Shown here one piece after another: positions 55,113 to 64,000 of a DNA stretch of 64,000 nt; within the stretch, counting starts at the first letter, position 1; every line of letters starts with the position of its first letter. A model generated the notes under the pieces. The model searched no databases. It was not told the DNA's origin and saw nothing but the letters and a program-made list of their open reading frames with translations. Origin of the DNA: Ectobius pallidus (lineage: Eukaryota; Arthropoda; Insecta; Blattodea; Ectobiidae); the NCBI GenBank assembly GCA_964059195.1, contig CAXKWD010000011.1, positions 35,020,066 to 35,084,065 of the forward strand. The letters are read 5' to 3'. The translations under genes were made by a program, and so were the position numbers.

Positions 55113-55746
55113 GAAAAAAGTAAAGGTCTGTCAATCAACAGTACAAGAAGTTCTAGTCTTCTGTTGTGCTCCTGCTTGGCAATCATCTATCGAGCCAGGT
55201 TGGTTACTCACGAAGGAACACCGACAAGTAGTGTATAGGCCTATCACATATCCTGCATATCACATAATTAGTATGTTGTAAGGGAGGGGATATACTTTTT
55301 TAAAATTGAGGTATGACAGGGAAACTTTTTGAGATATCATACCGCCTCTGGATTTTTCCCACTTCATTTACTGGTTATATATGATCAGTTGAAGTAAGTT
55401 TTCAGTGCTAAACTGCTTGATTCAAGAGCTTTAAATTGAGCTTGGGGACCCTTTTATAACATTTTAGTCGTAAATACTTACCGGTATATGAAAACCTCTC
55501 TTCTGCCAGGGGTTGAAACCAGGACTTCATTTCTGGACTCTGGCTGTGTACAGGTACAGCCTATTACTTAATAGACCCACACTTGTTTTCATAAATAAAT
55601 ATAGACTACAAATTGACTGCTACAGTGTGCGAAGCTTGTCTTCACGGTAAAGCGGAGGAATAATACTGTTGCGGGATAATTATACTGTAGTAATTAATTA
55701 ACGACTTGACGCCTCTAGCGTCTGCACGCCGGGAATATTTGATATG
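55113..55746. other. non-coding stretch
   Basis: Nothing recognised. Confidence 0.4.
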
Positions 55747-55758
55747 GACATTAGAAGT

Positions 55759-56209
55759 TCGCTGTGGCGTAGGGGATGTGTTCGCTCCTCTCACGCAGCG
55801 GGCCCGGGTTTGATTCCTGGTCGGGACAAGTCACCTAGGTGGGGTTTTTCCTCACCTGTGAGACAAATGTCGGTTAACTTTAGGCCCTTGTGGTCCCCAG
55901 ATATCATTTGGCCGTCATTATATTCTTCATACCACCAGACATATATAATATATGTCCTCGCCTTGTTTCGAATGGGTTTGTGTATGAATGGTGTGTCTCG
56001 TTCGTGTTGTCTCGGAGGTGGCCCCGGTATTGGGCTGATCACTCATCCGGGGGGCCCTCCATGTCCTTGTGTGGTCAAAAAAAGAATGTATGTGATCCAA
56101 AGATAATCCCTCTCCCGACAGGTCGCGGCCCTGTAAGGCCCGGGCGGCTTGGGTCACTTAAATCCTAAAAGGGAAAGGTAAAACTAAGATAAAAACAGAA
56201 AGAAAGAAA
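55759..56209 (+). repeat. SINE, family B, complete copy (451 bp)
   Basis: The tRNA-like head (GCTGTGGCGTAGGGGATGTG, B box CCCGGGTTTGATTCCTGGTC) is followed by the body shared with 34037-34315 and an AGAAAGAAAG tail. The perfect 12-bp duplication GACATTAGAAGT flanks it (55747-55758, 56210-56221). An AGACATATATAATATATGTC palindrome at about 55928-55948 is an internal insertion relative to the other copy. Confidence 0.95.
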
Positions 56210-56519
56210 GACATTAGAAGTGCTGAAAAGTGGAATAGAAGAAAAACTTAAATGCTGTTACTGAAATTGATTTTGTTGCAGCATGGCGGGAGGAAGATGG
56301 GAGGCTGGAACGAGGGCCTGAAAGTGGAACATACAAGAGAAATATAAAACTTCTCCCTAGTTTTTCTCAATATTTTTCCATTTCAGTTAAAATCTGACTT
56401 CATTGTGCTCCTTAATGGGCCATAAAAATTAACCGTAAACGTACAGTAACGTAAACTTAAAAGTTTGGGACCATGCTTTTAATGGGACCATGCATTTAAT
56501 GGGACCATTCACAATGCAT

Positions 56520-56586
56520 TATATGGACATTAATTTCCCGAGAAATGAACTACAGTAGTAAACACACCCCACATATACTGTTCAAT
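56520..56586 (+). repeat. direct repeat flanking a hAT element, left copy
   Basis: About 67 bp including CGAGAAATGAACTACAGTAG, TAAACACACCCCACATATAC and TGTTCAATT recur at 58653-58722 with few differences, one on each side of the element at 56657-58498. Confidence 0.85.
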
Positions 56587-56760
56587 TGCGTAAACTTTAA
56601 CATAATGTATTAAACGTTAACTTAAAACCTTCCAAACTCTAAGCTTTCAAGTTATACAGTGGTGCCACCCACCAAACTTCATGACTCCCCCCCCCCCCCA
56701 AACTTCATTGCTCATCCCCCGAACTTCATTGCTCATCCCCCCAACCTGATTGGCTGTCGA

Positions 56761-57757
56761 CAAGGGCACCCATACGATGTTTTCTAGGGGGGCAATTTTT
56801 GTAATTAATTTATTTTTTGTCTCTTTAACTTCTTGGACCACTTTGTAACATTATATTAATAATATAACTAGTGCAACAATGACGTAGCCAGAAAATAATT
56901 GCGGGGAGGGTCGAAAGTGCCGGGGGGTTTGGAATACCCCCCATAAAAGGGGGTCGGGGGTCCATCCCCAGAAAATTTTTAGATATTGAACTAATGAAAA
57001 TCACGTTTTACGCTATTTTAGCACAGAAAAACTAGTTAGGAAATTTGTTTACCAGACTGTAAGACATGCCAATGTAAATAAGAAATCATTACCTAAGTGG
57101 GGGTCCACCCCCGGAAAATTTTTAAATATTGAACTAATGAAAATCACATTTTACTCTATTTTAGCACTGAAAAACTACTTAGGAAATTTGTTTACCATAC
57201 TCTAAGACATGCCAATGTAAATAAGAAATCATTACCTAAGTCGAGTGTCCACCCCCGGGAAATTATTAAAATATTGAACTAATGAAAATCACATTTTACA
57301 CTATTTTAGCACTGAAAAACTAGTTGGCAAATTTGTTTACTATACTCTAAGACATGGCAACTTAAACAAGAAATTGTTACCTAAGTTATAATACTTATTA
57401 CTATTTGTGAGAAAAGTTGAATAACACACGGGACAGTGGACATAATAGGCCTACTCATTGTTGTGAAAAGAAAATAACTGCTACACACCAACAAATCTTG
57501 TTTAATTAAATAATTGTTTAAATACAAATATAGAATTTTAGGTTTTGACTTTTGGTAGCCCAAGCCCCTGGACTCCCTTTTCCTAATCCACTGTGGATTC
57601 TGCTTCCATGTTGTCGATTTGGTAAAACTTCTGCAAACTTTTATGACTCAACTGACTTTCAAATAATTGTCTTAAAAGAAAAACACCTGACTATAATAAT
57701 TATTAATATACATTCCTTTCCTTGTGCCCCCCCCGCCCCCGGGTATGGGCGCCCATG
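56761..57757. mobile_element. nested hAT-like element with 143-bp tandem repeat (997 bp)
   Basis: The ends CAAGGGCACCCATAC and complement of CATGGGCGCCCATAC are flanked by the perfect 8-bp duplication GCTGTCGA (56753-56760, 57758-57765). Inside, a unit with TATTGAACTAATGAAAATCA starts at about 56985, 57128 and 57273 (periods 143 and 145 bp). The related element at 18145 has this unit once. Confidence 0.9.
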
Positions 57758-57765
57758 GCTGTCGA

Positions 57766-57998
57766 AATTCTTCATCTTTATCTTGAAGATTCTGCTTGGG
57801 ATTTACCTCAATATACGGTTTCCATTTATCTTCGCCGCTGCTTTTACTTTCAGTAATCTTGTATTTTATATTTAAATTATGTTTCAGTTTATACGGATGT
57901 TTCTTTCTGCAGTGATCTTGCCACTTGTCATGCCTAATAATGGCATTGCACAATAATTCTAAACACTTATATTTAAATTGCTGTTGTCTTTTCGGCAT
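57766..57998 (-). pseudogene. hAT transposase N-terminal zinc-finger fragment
   Basis: ATG at 57998 opens MPKRQQQFKYKCLELLCNAI, then IRHDKWQDHCRKKHPYKLKH and SSGEDKWKPY. The C..C(N)..IRHDKW.DHC.KKH pattern is a zinc-finger motif seen at the start of some hAT transposases. The frame runs to EEFRQ, where the nested element begins. The catalytic and dimerisation parts are absent. Confidence 0.75.
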
Positions 57999-58652
57999 TT
58001 TCGAGATGCCGAGATGGACTGAAACCAGTAGCCGTAACCTCAAGTTTCAAATTAAGAATGCGGCATTGGTTATAGACAGAGTTTTCCACACCTTCCCTTC
58101 CGTTCTTATAAGGTGGCACGTGCTTTTGAGTGCAGTAAAATCACTTCCGAAAATAATATTATTCATGCAGGCGGCATCGTACAAAGACTGTAATAACCCA
58201 GTTCAGTTCGCAGTCGCCGCTATTGGCACAGAGTGATCGATCTCGTTGGCGCGGCAGTTGTTTACAAGCAAATGCGTTTCGCTAATTTATTGACTATTCA
58301 CTTCTAAATAATTAGAAGAGGTGTTTTTTGAAGTTATAAAACTTGACCGTTTTTATTTTTAACATATAAAACGCTAATTTTGCAACAATTTTCAACCCCA
58401 CCCCCAGAAAAATCATAAAACGATAATATTTTGCCCCCCCCCAGAAATTTCAATGACGCAGTCTGCGTCTTAACCCCCTCCCCCTGTGGGCACCCCTGAG
58501 TTATAAGTTAATGCGAAAAGTAACGAATCAACCAATCAGAGCTCTCTGCTCAATTAAGCTCTACATAATAGGAGACGAAAGTAGAAGTAGTTAAGAGATG
58601 GGATGACTGTATGATAAAATCGAACCATTATACAAATATGCGGCATTAAAAG

Positions 58653-58722
58653 ACATTATGTGGATATTAATTTCTCGAGAAATGAACTACAGTAGTAAAC
58701 ACACCCCACATATACTGTTCAA
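58653..58722 (+). repeat. direct repeat flanking a hAT element, right copy
   Basis: Counterpart of 56520-56586. Immediately to the right a 27-bp unit (ACTGTTCAATTTGTGTTTAT) is tandemly duplicated at about 58709-58760. Confidence 0.85.
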
Positions 58723-58760
58723 TTTGTGTTTATAATATACTGTTCAATTTGTGTTTATAA

Positions 58761-59644
58761 TGTCGACCTATAACCTTTGTCCACATACACTTGCATGATC
58801 AATTTCTATGCACGTGTTTAAATAGACACATGAAAGCTCCATCTGTTTAATCTGTGGCAGCCATTTTATCAACTGTTCGAGTTCTCATTTGTGATTGTTT
58901 GTTACCAAAAGTTTAAGTTTTCGTTGTGAATGCTTAATGCTGTGCTAAAGTTTGCGTTAAATTTTACGTTCTTTAAGTATAGGGTTAATTTTCTATGTGA
59001 ATGCGGCATACGACTTACGGCATACGGCATAGCCTAAAGACTTTCTGCAGATTTCGGAAGTAAAAAGCCTACAAATAAAAAACTGCTGTATAATTCTTAA
59101 CATTTTGTAAAAATTATAAAATACAGTACTATAAAATTAATTTTTTAGTCGTTAACAAAACAGCATTGAAAAGTGGCCCTCGTCAAGCTTCACGTGGGCA
59201 AGTGAAGCTTTGACAAAAAGTAAGGGCGATTGAGTCACTGATATCGATATAATTAGCTACAATAGTTTTAACGAAGACATAGTTACCTAATTATTTATTA
59301 ATTACTCAATTAAAATTTCAGGCTCGTTAACCTTGGGCTATGAACTTTGCAGCAAAGACGATTATAAGTTCTAATTTATTTTCCATAGTTTCCAATTATT
59401 TATTTATTAGGCCTACACAATATAAATTTATGATATTTGTACAGAAGTCTGCATTTTGCAGTAATGATTAAATGGTTATTTGCGATAAGATTGACGTATT
59501 TGCTCCTATTATATTCTGCAAGTCCTGGTAACGTAAAGTAATAATATAACAAAGTAACCAGTTTAACTAACTGAAACTAAAATATTATGTAGATTAATAC
59601 AAATTTAATTATTTCTCAATGTATTCATCTATAATTTTTCTTCT
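58761..59644. other. non-coding stretch
   Basis: Short GGCATACG repeats near 59001-59033; otherwise nothing recognised. Confidence 0.4.
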
Positions 59645-59762
59645 CCTTGTATACTGACGGCCGGTGCGTAAGGCTGACAATCTTACCACCTTCTCGTGCC
59701 GATTGTCTAAAAATCTGGGAGCCTCAACCTCCTGGAACCCTCTGGGCCTCCATGGCCTGTAA
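59645..59762 (+). repeat. SINE family G, 3' fragment
   Basis: GGCCGGTGCGTAAGGCTGAC, AATCTTACCACCTTCTCGTG and GGGCCTCCATGGCCTG match the 3' half of the family G SINE. The head is lost. Confidence 0.85.
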
Positions 59763-60424
59763 TAGGGAACACACTTGTATACTGAACGTATGTTTGTAAT
59801 GTTAAGTAAACATCTCCATCTATATACATAGTTATTAGATTTTAAGAAAAATAGGGTCACAGTAAAACTTCATGGATGATGATTAGGGCTGAGATTTCTG
59901 TGTAATTATATATTATTTTATTCTTTACCTTCAAATGTGTGAAATCATAAATGTCCATATGACGACAATTTTAGTAAAGCTTCATTTTACATATTTGTTT
60001 AAAATACGTACACACATAGGCATTCTAAGTATTCTTGTGATATTACATGAAATTACCTTTGTCATATTTATGTGTGGAAACTGCTTTATTGATATTCGAA
60101 ACCGAAGTTCTTCCTATTCTCACTTGCTATAATAGGAGGTTGAAGATGACTGACAGCTCTTTAAGACAATGACCATAACAAGTAAAATATATATATATAT
60201 ATATCTTATATTCTCTACCACTCACGATAGAAATGCCGACTGCATCAAATATAAGAATTACACAACTTAATGATAATTGTACAATAGATACGCAGACTGA
60301 TAAGAATTTCATTTCAAAATTAAATAACTTAGAAAAAGATCATAGAGCCCTTAATACCAAGATTTCGCATCTCACTAAAAAGCTCTCTCAAAACTTACGA
60401 GAGTATGAGGACATATGCATTATT
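59763..60424. other. non-coding stretch with one short frame
   Basis: A plus-strand frame from ATG 60233 (with KLNNLEKDHRALNTKISHL, coiled-coil-like) runs into the hairpin at 60425. It could be a retrotransposon ORF1 remnant but shows no diagnostic motif. A TA run lies at 60186-60203. Confidence 0.35.
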
Positions 60425-60618
60425 ATGATTTATGTATAGCGTAGAGCTTTATCACTGGTACTCACTACTAAATTGCGGTATTTTGTTTACCTGTTGGAGC
60501 GCTTTCAACCGCATGGAGCGGCCATCTTCAGCAACTGAAAGCGCTCCAACAGGTAAACAAAATACCGCAATTTAGTAGTGAGTACCAGTGATAAAGCTCT
60601 ACGCTATACATAAATCAT
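60425..60618. repeat. perfect hairpin: 83-bp arms, 28-bp loop
   Basis: Bases 60425-60507 are the exact reverse complement of 60536-60618, with no mismatch over 83 bp. The loop is ACCGCATGGAGCGGCCATCT plus TCAGCAAC and is itself partly self-complementary. A direct repeat, ATGCATTATTAT, occurs on both sides (about 60414 and 60654). No coding content is needed to explain it. Confidence 0.97.
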
Positions 60619-61173
60619 TAAGATTATCGCTACAGAATGGACAAAACTCAAGAATGCATTATTATAATAACAATCGTATTTTTCATAAAAACTAAGGTAT
60701 TTTTTGGGCGAATTAGCCTTCGTCTTTTTTCATTTTTTCCCATTCACTAGTGTAATTGCGTTTCATGTTTTTTTACGATGGTAGGCCTAACTCGAACTTC
60801 GTAGAAGCTATTTCAGGTACGAAACACATCAAATACGAATACTTATTAATTCGAACTGTCCAACTACCAAACTGTCACTAAGCACTAGATATTGCTCACT
60901 ATTTTTGTGTGTGTGTGTGTGGTTTTTATTTTATTTTATTTTTCATTTTTTTTACTATTTTCTTTTACTTTTTTTTTCTAAATTTCTAGTACTTTTCTTT
61001 GTATAAGGCGGAACACCACACACAACGCCGGTGCATTGTTGTGTGGTTAGAAGGAATTTTAGGGTAACGTTTAGTCATTATGTTCGCCTGTATCGTGCCC
61101 TCTATTCTCTCCCTCGTCGAGGTGTTTATTGTTACTAACTTCGAACTTTTAGGTTGCTAAAATGAAATTTTAG
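60619..61173. other. non-coding stretch
   Basis: A TG run (60909-60922) and T-rich tracts occur; otherwise nothing recognised. Confidence 0.4.
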
Positions 61174-61560
61174 GTGCCTAAAAAAAATAGGCACTATTGT
61201 AAAATAGTTAATTCCATTACATTGCCAATTTTCTTACTTATTTCACTTATAATACCGTACAGAATTATATTATTACTATGCCCACTCATGAATGATCATG
61301 ATCTAACGACACGGACATGCACATCCCTATTACTTCTGCTCACATTACTATCAGTGATATGTAGTACACTATTTTACATCAGAATTTCATATAGTGTATA
61401 CAATTTAAGTTCATTAAGTAATAGGCTTATAAACAACATTAATTTATTTATTCCAATTCTTGTCCATAGTTGGCTTCATATTAAATTATCCATTATTTCC
61501 AGCATCCCACATTGTAGACTATACTTAAGGCAACAACAATCAGAGAACGACGAAACTGAG
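61174..61560 (+). CDS. candidate membrane-protein exon, unidentified
   Basis: The frame opens just after an ATTTTAG acceptor-like site (61167-61173) and is open to a consensus donor ACTGAG|GTGAGC at 61555-61566. It encodes about 129 residues with three hydrophobic segments: ITLPIFLLISLIIPYRIILL, CTSLLLLLTLLSVICSTLFY and NLFIPILVHSW. A multi-pass receptor such as an insect chemoreceptor would look like this, but I see no diagnostic motif. AT-rich sequence easily produces Ile/Leu-rich frames, so chance is a serious alternative. Confidence 0.2.
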
Positions 61561-61869
61561 GTGAGCACCCACCCTAGCGTTTTTGTTTTGTTTTAAAACT
61601 CCATAATAACCAAAATAATTATTTCCCTGGAAATTCCATGGAATTATTTTCATGAAGACAACACATAACTGCTCTTCAAATATACCATTAAGAATGACAT
61701 GTACTGTACAGTACTGTACAGTCCGAGCTAAAAATTCAATATGAACTGAAAATACAAATAAAGGGTTTAACTTATGACAAAAATGTACAAAAAATAACTT
61801 ATTTGGAACTTAAAGAGGAAGAAGGTGCAAAAAAGGCAATATTAGGCACTAACATCACACACAACAGTT

Positions 61870-62235
61870 TAAGATTCAAGGACAGGCAGAAGGAGCAGAG
61901 ATAGACCGAGACGAAGATGGGCCCAATAATTTTTTGAAGCAGCGGGCCACAATGGACAAGAATAACCAAGGACAGAAAAAAATGGAAAGACCTAATATTA
62001 AATTTAGAAAATAGCTAGAAGAAATAAAAGTGAAATGAAATGAGGTTAGCAACAAAGAGTGGAAGTGATACGGTGGATGTGTTTACAAATAATACAGAAT
62101 GATTTAAGTAAAGTTACATCAAAGCTCACTGGGACTAGCTCTCCCTATGAGTTTGTCTGAGCTAGCCCTATAGGAAGGTAGGAGGCCCTTGCCCACTAGG
62201 GATGTTACGGGCTTATTTATTTATTATATAATATA
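61870..62235 (+). pseudogene. non-LTR retrotransposon 3' end
   Basis: GRRSRDRPRRRWAQ, then after a stop FFEAAGHNGQE, then PRTEKNGKT, is a decayed C-terminal basic motif and tail of a non-LTR ORF2 protein (consensus RGRPRRRW...AG..W...A.DR). Its 3' untranslated end follows (GAGCTAGCCCTATAGGAAGG, TAGGGATGTTACGGGCTTAT) with a TTTATTTATTA terminus. Confidence 0.7.
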
Positions 62236-63930
62236 ATAACATCAAAATAGGCTGTTCTAGGTCCTATAAAAGCATCAGGTTCAGGCATAGTCATCAATGA
62301 AATGCGTAGGCCTATATAGAAGTTTATGTGTGTGTATATATATATAAAGGATTAAAATAACATTTTACCTAAAATCCGAAGTCTAATTATTACAGTGGCC
62401 CTACGGTACTTTCGGTGTGGTTGTTTCTATCTTGCTTTATTTTTAATTAGTTCATTTTTTAAAAATAACGTTGTTTAATAGACAACTGTTTCAAACAACT
62501 CAAACCAAGACTTCTCACTGATATAGTACAAATAAATACATTTTTGGGTCTATGTTCAAAGCGGGGCCTGAGGCGGACCGTCCCCCCCCCCGCCTCTCTG
62601 CTACGCCACTGCCAGTCTGCAGAAGAAATTTAAGAAGTCTTTTATCATTCGGCATAATTTGTGAGCAGGAGACAAAGGCAAATTTTAAATGTTCACTAAA
62701 TTTTGTGGATGAAATTTTTGCCTCTATTTTTCTTTAACTGTCCCATGTTTCCCCCTTGTTTTTAATGTCCCGTTTTTATATAAACATTATATGGACACCT
62801 TAATCTAGAGAAATAATTTTAAGATGACGGAACTCGAAGTGGCTGCATTGATTCACTGTTTACTGATAAACAATCTGATTCCAAAAGCCCTTCCAACGAC
62901 ATCAGTCCTCGCACGCATTTCTTTTTTTGTATGCCTACCTGAGCCCGGCCTGAATAAACATGCTCAACATTCGCGATTAGCTTATAATTGTCGTTTAGTA
63001 AGGTCGAGTGTAGACTGCTCTTTCTTTCTTTCATTCTTTCATTCTTGTTTCTATGTTCCCCTTTTTTTGTGAGTCCATTAGCTAATCCAGTCCATTGTTC
63101 TCATTGCTCGTTTGAATTTTTTCACATCATCACATGCGTTACTGTAGCTGATCAAGTCTTTCATTCTTAAGTAGTACCGCTACTCTACCTTCCTATTATC
63201 ATAGTGTTAGTAGAAGATTTGTTGTAATTGAGCCTTATTAAATTATTGCTTCTACTATAGTAATATTCCTTAGGATTTTAGCTGCCTTTTCAAAAGTCGG
63301 CATCACTTGTTGTGACCTCGAACATGATGATCCCACGCACACCCCCCCCAACCCCTTCCACAACTCGACAACATACGGCGTTCCAACTTAGTGCCATCTA
63401 GCGCTCCAAATTGAACTAATGGAGAAACATGTTGATGTGGCATTGCTGGTCTTGTAAATTTGTTTGTATCCTGTAATAGAAGGTTGGTTGATTATAATAA
63501 TAATAATATATTTATTCACCGTAAATTTCTATACAGAAATATTAGCTTCGTTATTTAATGACGGGGGTGTACAACATAGTTCTATAACAATCGCCGGTGT
63601 GCCTGAATTTTGTCTCTCGAAATATGTGAAAATATGAAGTTTATTCACCATCACACCTTTTTAGAAAGAGGTGGGCGGAGCTTCAGTGGCGACCTGATCT
63701 TCCCCCGATTTTGGTTTCGTCAATATAATATTATCTAGGTACCGGTACTTAATTTTATTAACTTAATTCTCATCTGATCTAATCAGCTGAAATAAAATAG
63801 AATGGTTAGAAGTAATACAAACAATTACCTAACCTTAGGCCTACTAAATTATAGGCCTATTAACCTAATGTTAGGCTAGTGCTAGGATGAGCTCTCAGTT
63901 TTAGCTAGACTAGAATAGTAAGACTTTTAA
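62236..63930. other. non-coding stretch
   Basis: A fragment at about 62562-62615 (GGACCGTCCCCCCCCC, CTACGCCACTGCC) looks like one end of a hAT element with no partner found. Otherwise nothing is supportable. Confidence 0.4.
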
Positions 63931-64000
63931 TGTGAAGACAGCACTGATGAAAACGTGCAAGAAATAACGCCAGAAGAAATACAATATGCACTGAAGACTT
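63931..64000 (+). pseudogene. start of a non-LTR reverse transcriptase fragment, runs off the window
   Basis: The last 70 bases read CEDSTDENVQEITPEEIQYA then LKT. The pattern (ITPEEI..ALK..KNGKA) is the segment just before the first conserved block of non-LTR reverse transcriptases. Whether the copy is intact cannot be judged because the window ends. Confidence 0.55.

Larger units (their letters stand above)
56657..58498 (-). mobile_element. hAT element carrying a nested hAT-like insertion
   Basis: The ends CAGTGGTGCCACCCA and complement of CAGGGGTGCCCACAG are flanked by a 7-bp perfect duplication, AGTTATA (56650-56656, 58499-58505). On the minus strand it encodes the N-terminus of a zinc-finger hAT transposase (57766-57998). 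Runs of C (56688-56699 and 58434-58442) and a tandem AACTTCATTGCTCATCCCCC unit lie near the ends. A 997-bp second element sits inside. Confidence 0.8.

Overview
The window is 64 kb of AT-rich, intron- and transposon-dominated animal DNA. Mariner, pogo, hAT and Harbinger-type elements, at least seven tRNA-headed SINE families, non-LTR retrotransposon tails, GTAAGT-type splice donors and a TATA/Inr promoter point to a large, repeat-rich insect genome. A cockroach or termite is my guess from general resemblance; it is not proven by the sequence.

The one large gene lies on the minus strand between 52.98 and 43.35 kb. A TATA box precedes a short exon coding for a secretory signal (52921-52787), then comes a 3.7 kb intron, then a single very long exon (49098-43348). 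The two exons join in phase 0 and predict a secreted protein of about 1,961 residues. It has a helical, partly Cys-rich N-terminal region, about 1,040 residues of Thr-rich heptads (TTPETTQ and variants), and a second helical region. I do not recognise the family; it looks like a secreted mucin-type glycoprotein. Its intron carries a SINE, a 1.2 kb foldback element and a hAT-like element.

A second gene runs on the plus strand and shows only its 3' end: a probable coding exon at about 8.96-9.17 kb and an acidic last exon at 17.03-17.18 kb with a polyadenylation signal at 17.70 kb. Their splice phases are compatible, but the gene is not identified. Weaker exon or promoter candidates lie at 32.0-32.24 and 61.17-61.56 kb.

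The rest is a stratified record of mobile elements. 0-9 kb: a hAT-like element, a CpG-decayed 18S rRNA pseudogene split by a MITE, a deleted mariner and an old SINE. 9-17 kb: two palindromic mariner derivatives, MITEs and a mariner-type element with perfect 33-bp ends. 18-23 kb: a hAT-like element, a pogo/Tigger-like element split by a SINE, and a mariner holding a nested MITE. 27-41 kb: MITEs, a 2.7 kb hAT-like element filled with SINEs, another hAT-like element, a head-to-head pair of tRNA-like repeats and a non-LTR tail. 53-64 kb: SINEs, hAT elements including one nested in another, a perfect 83-bp-arm hairpin, and two non-LTR fragments, one running off the window end. Several insertions have exact target-site duplications, so their boundaries and relative order can be read directly.
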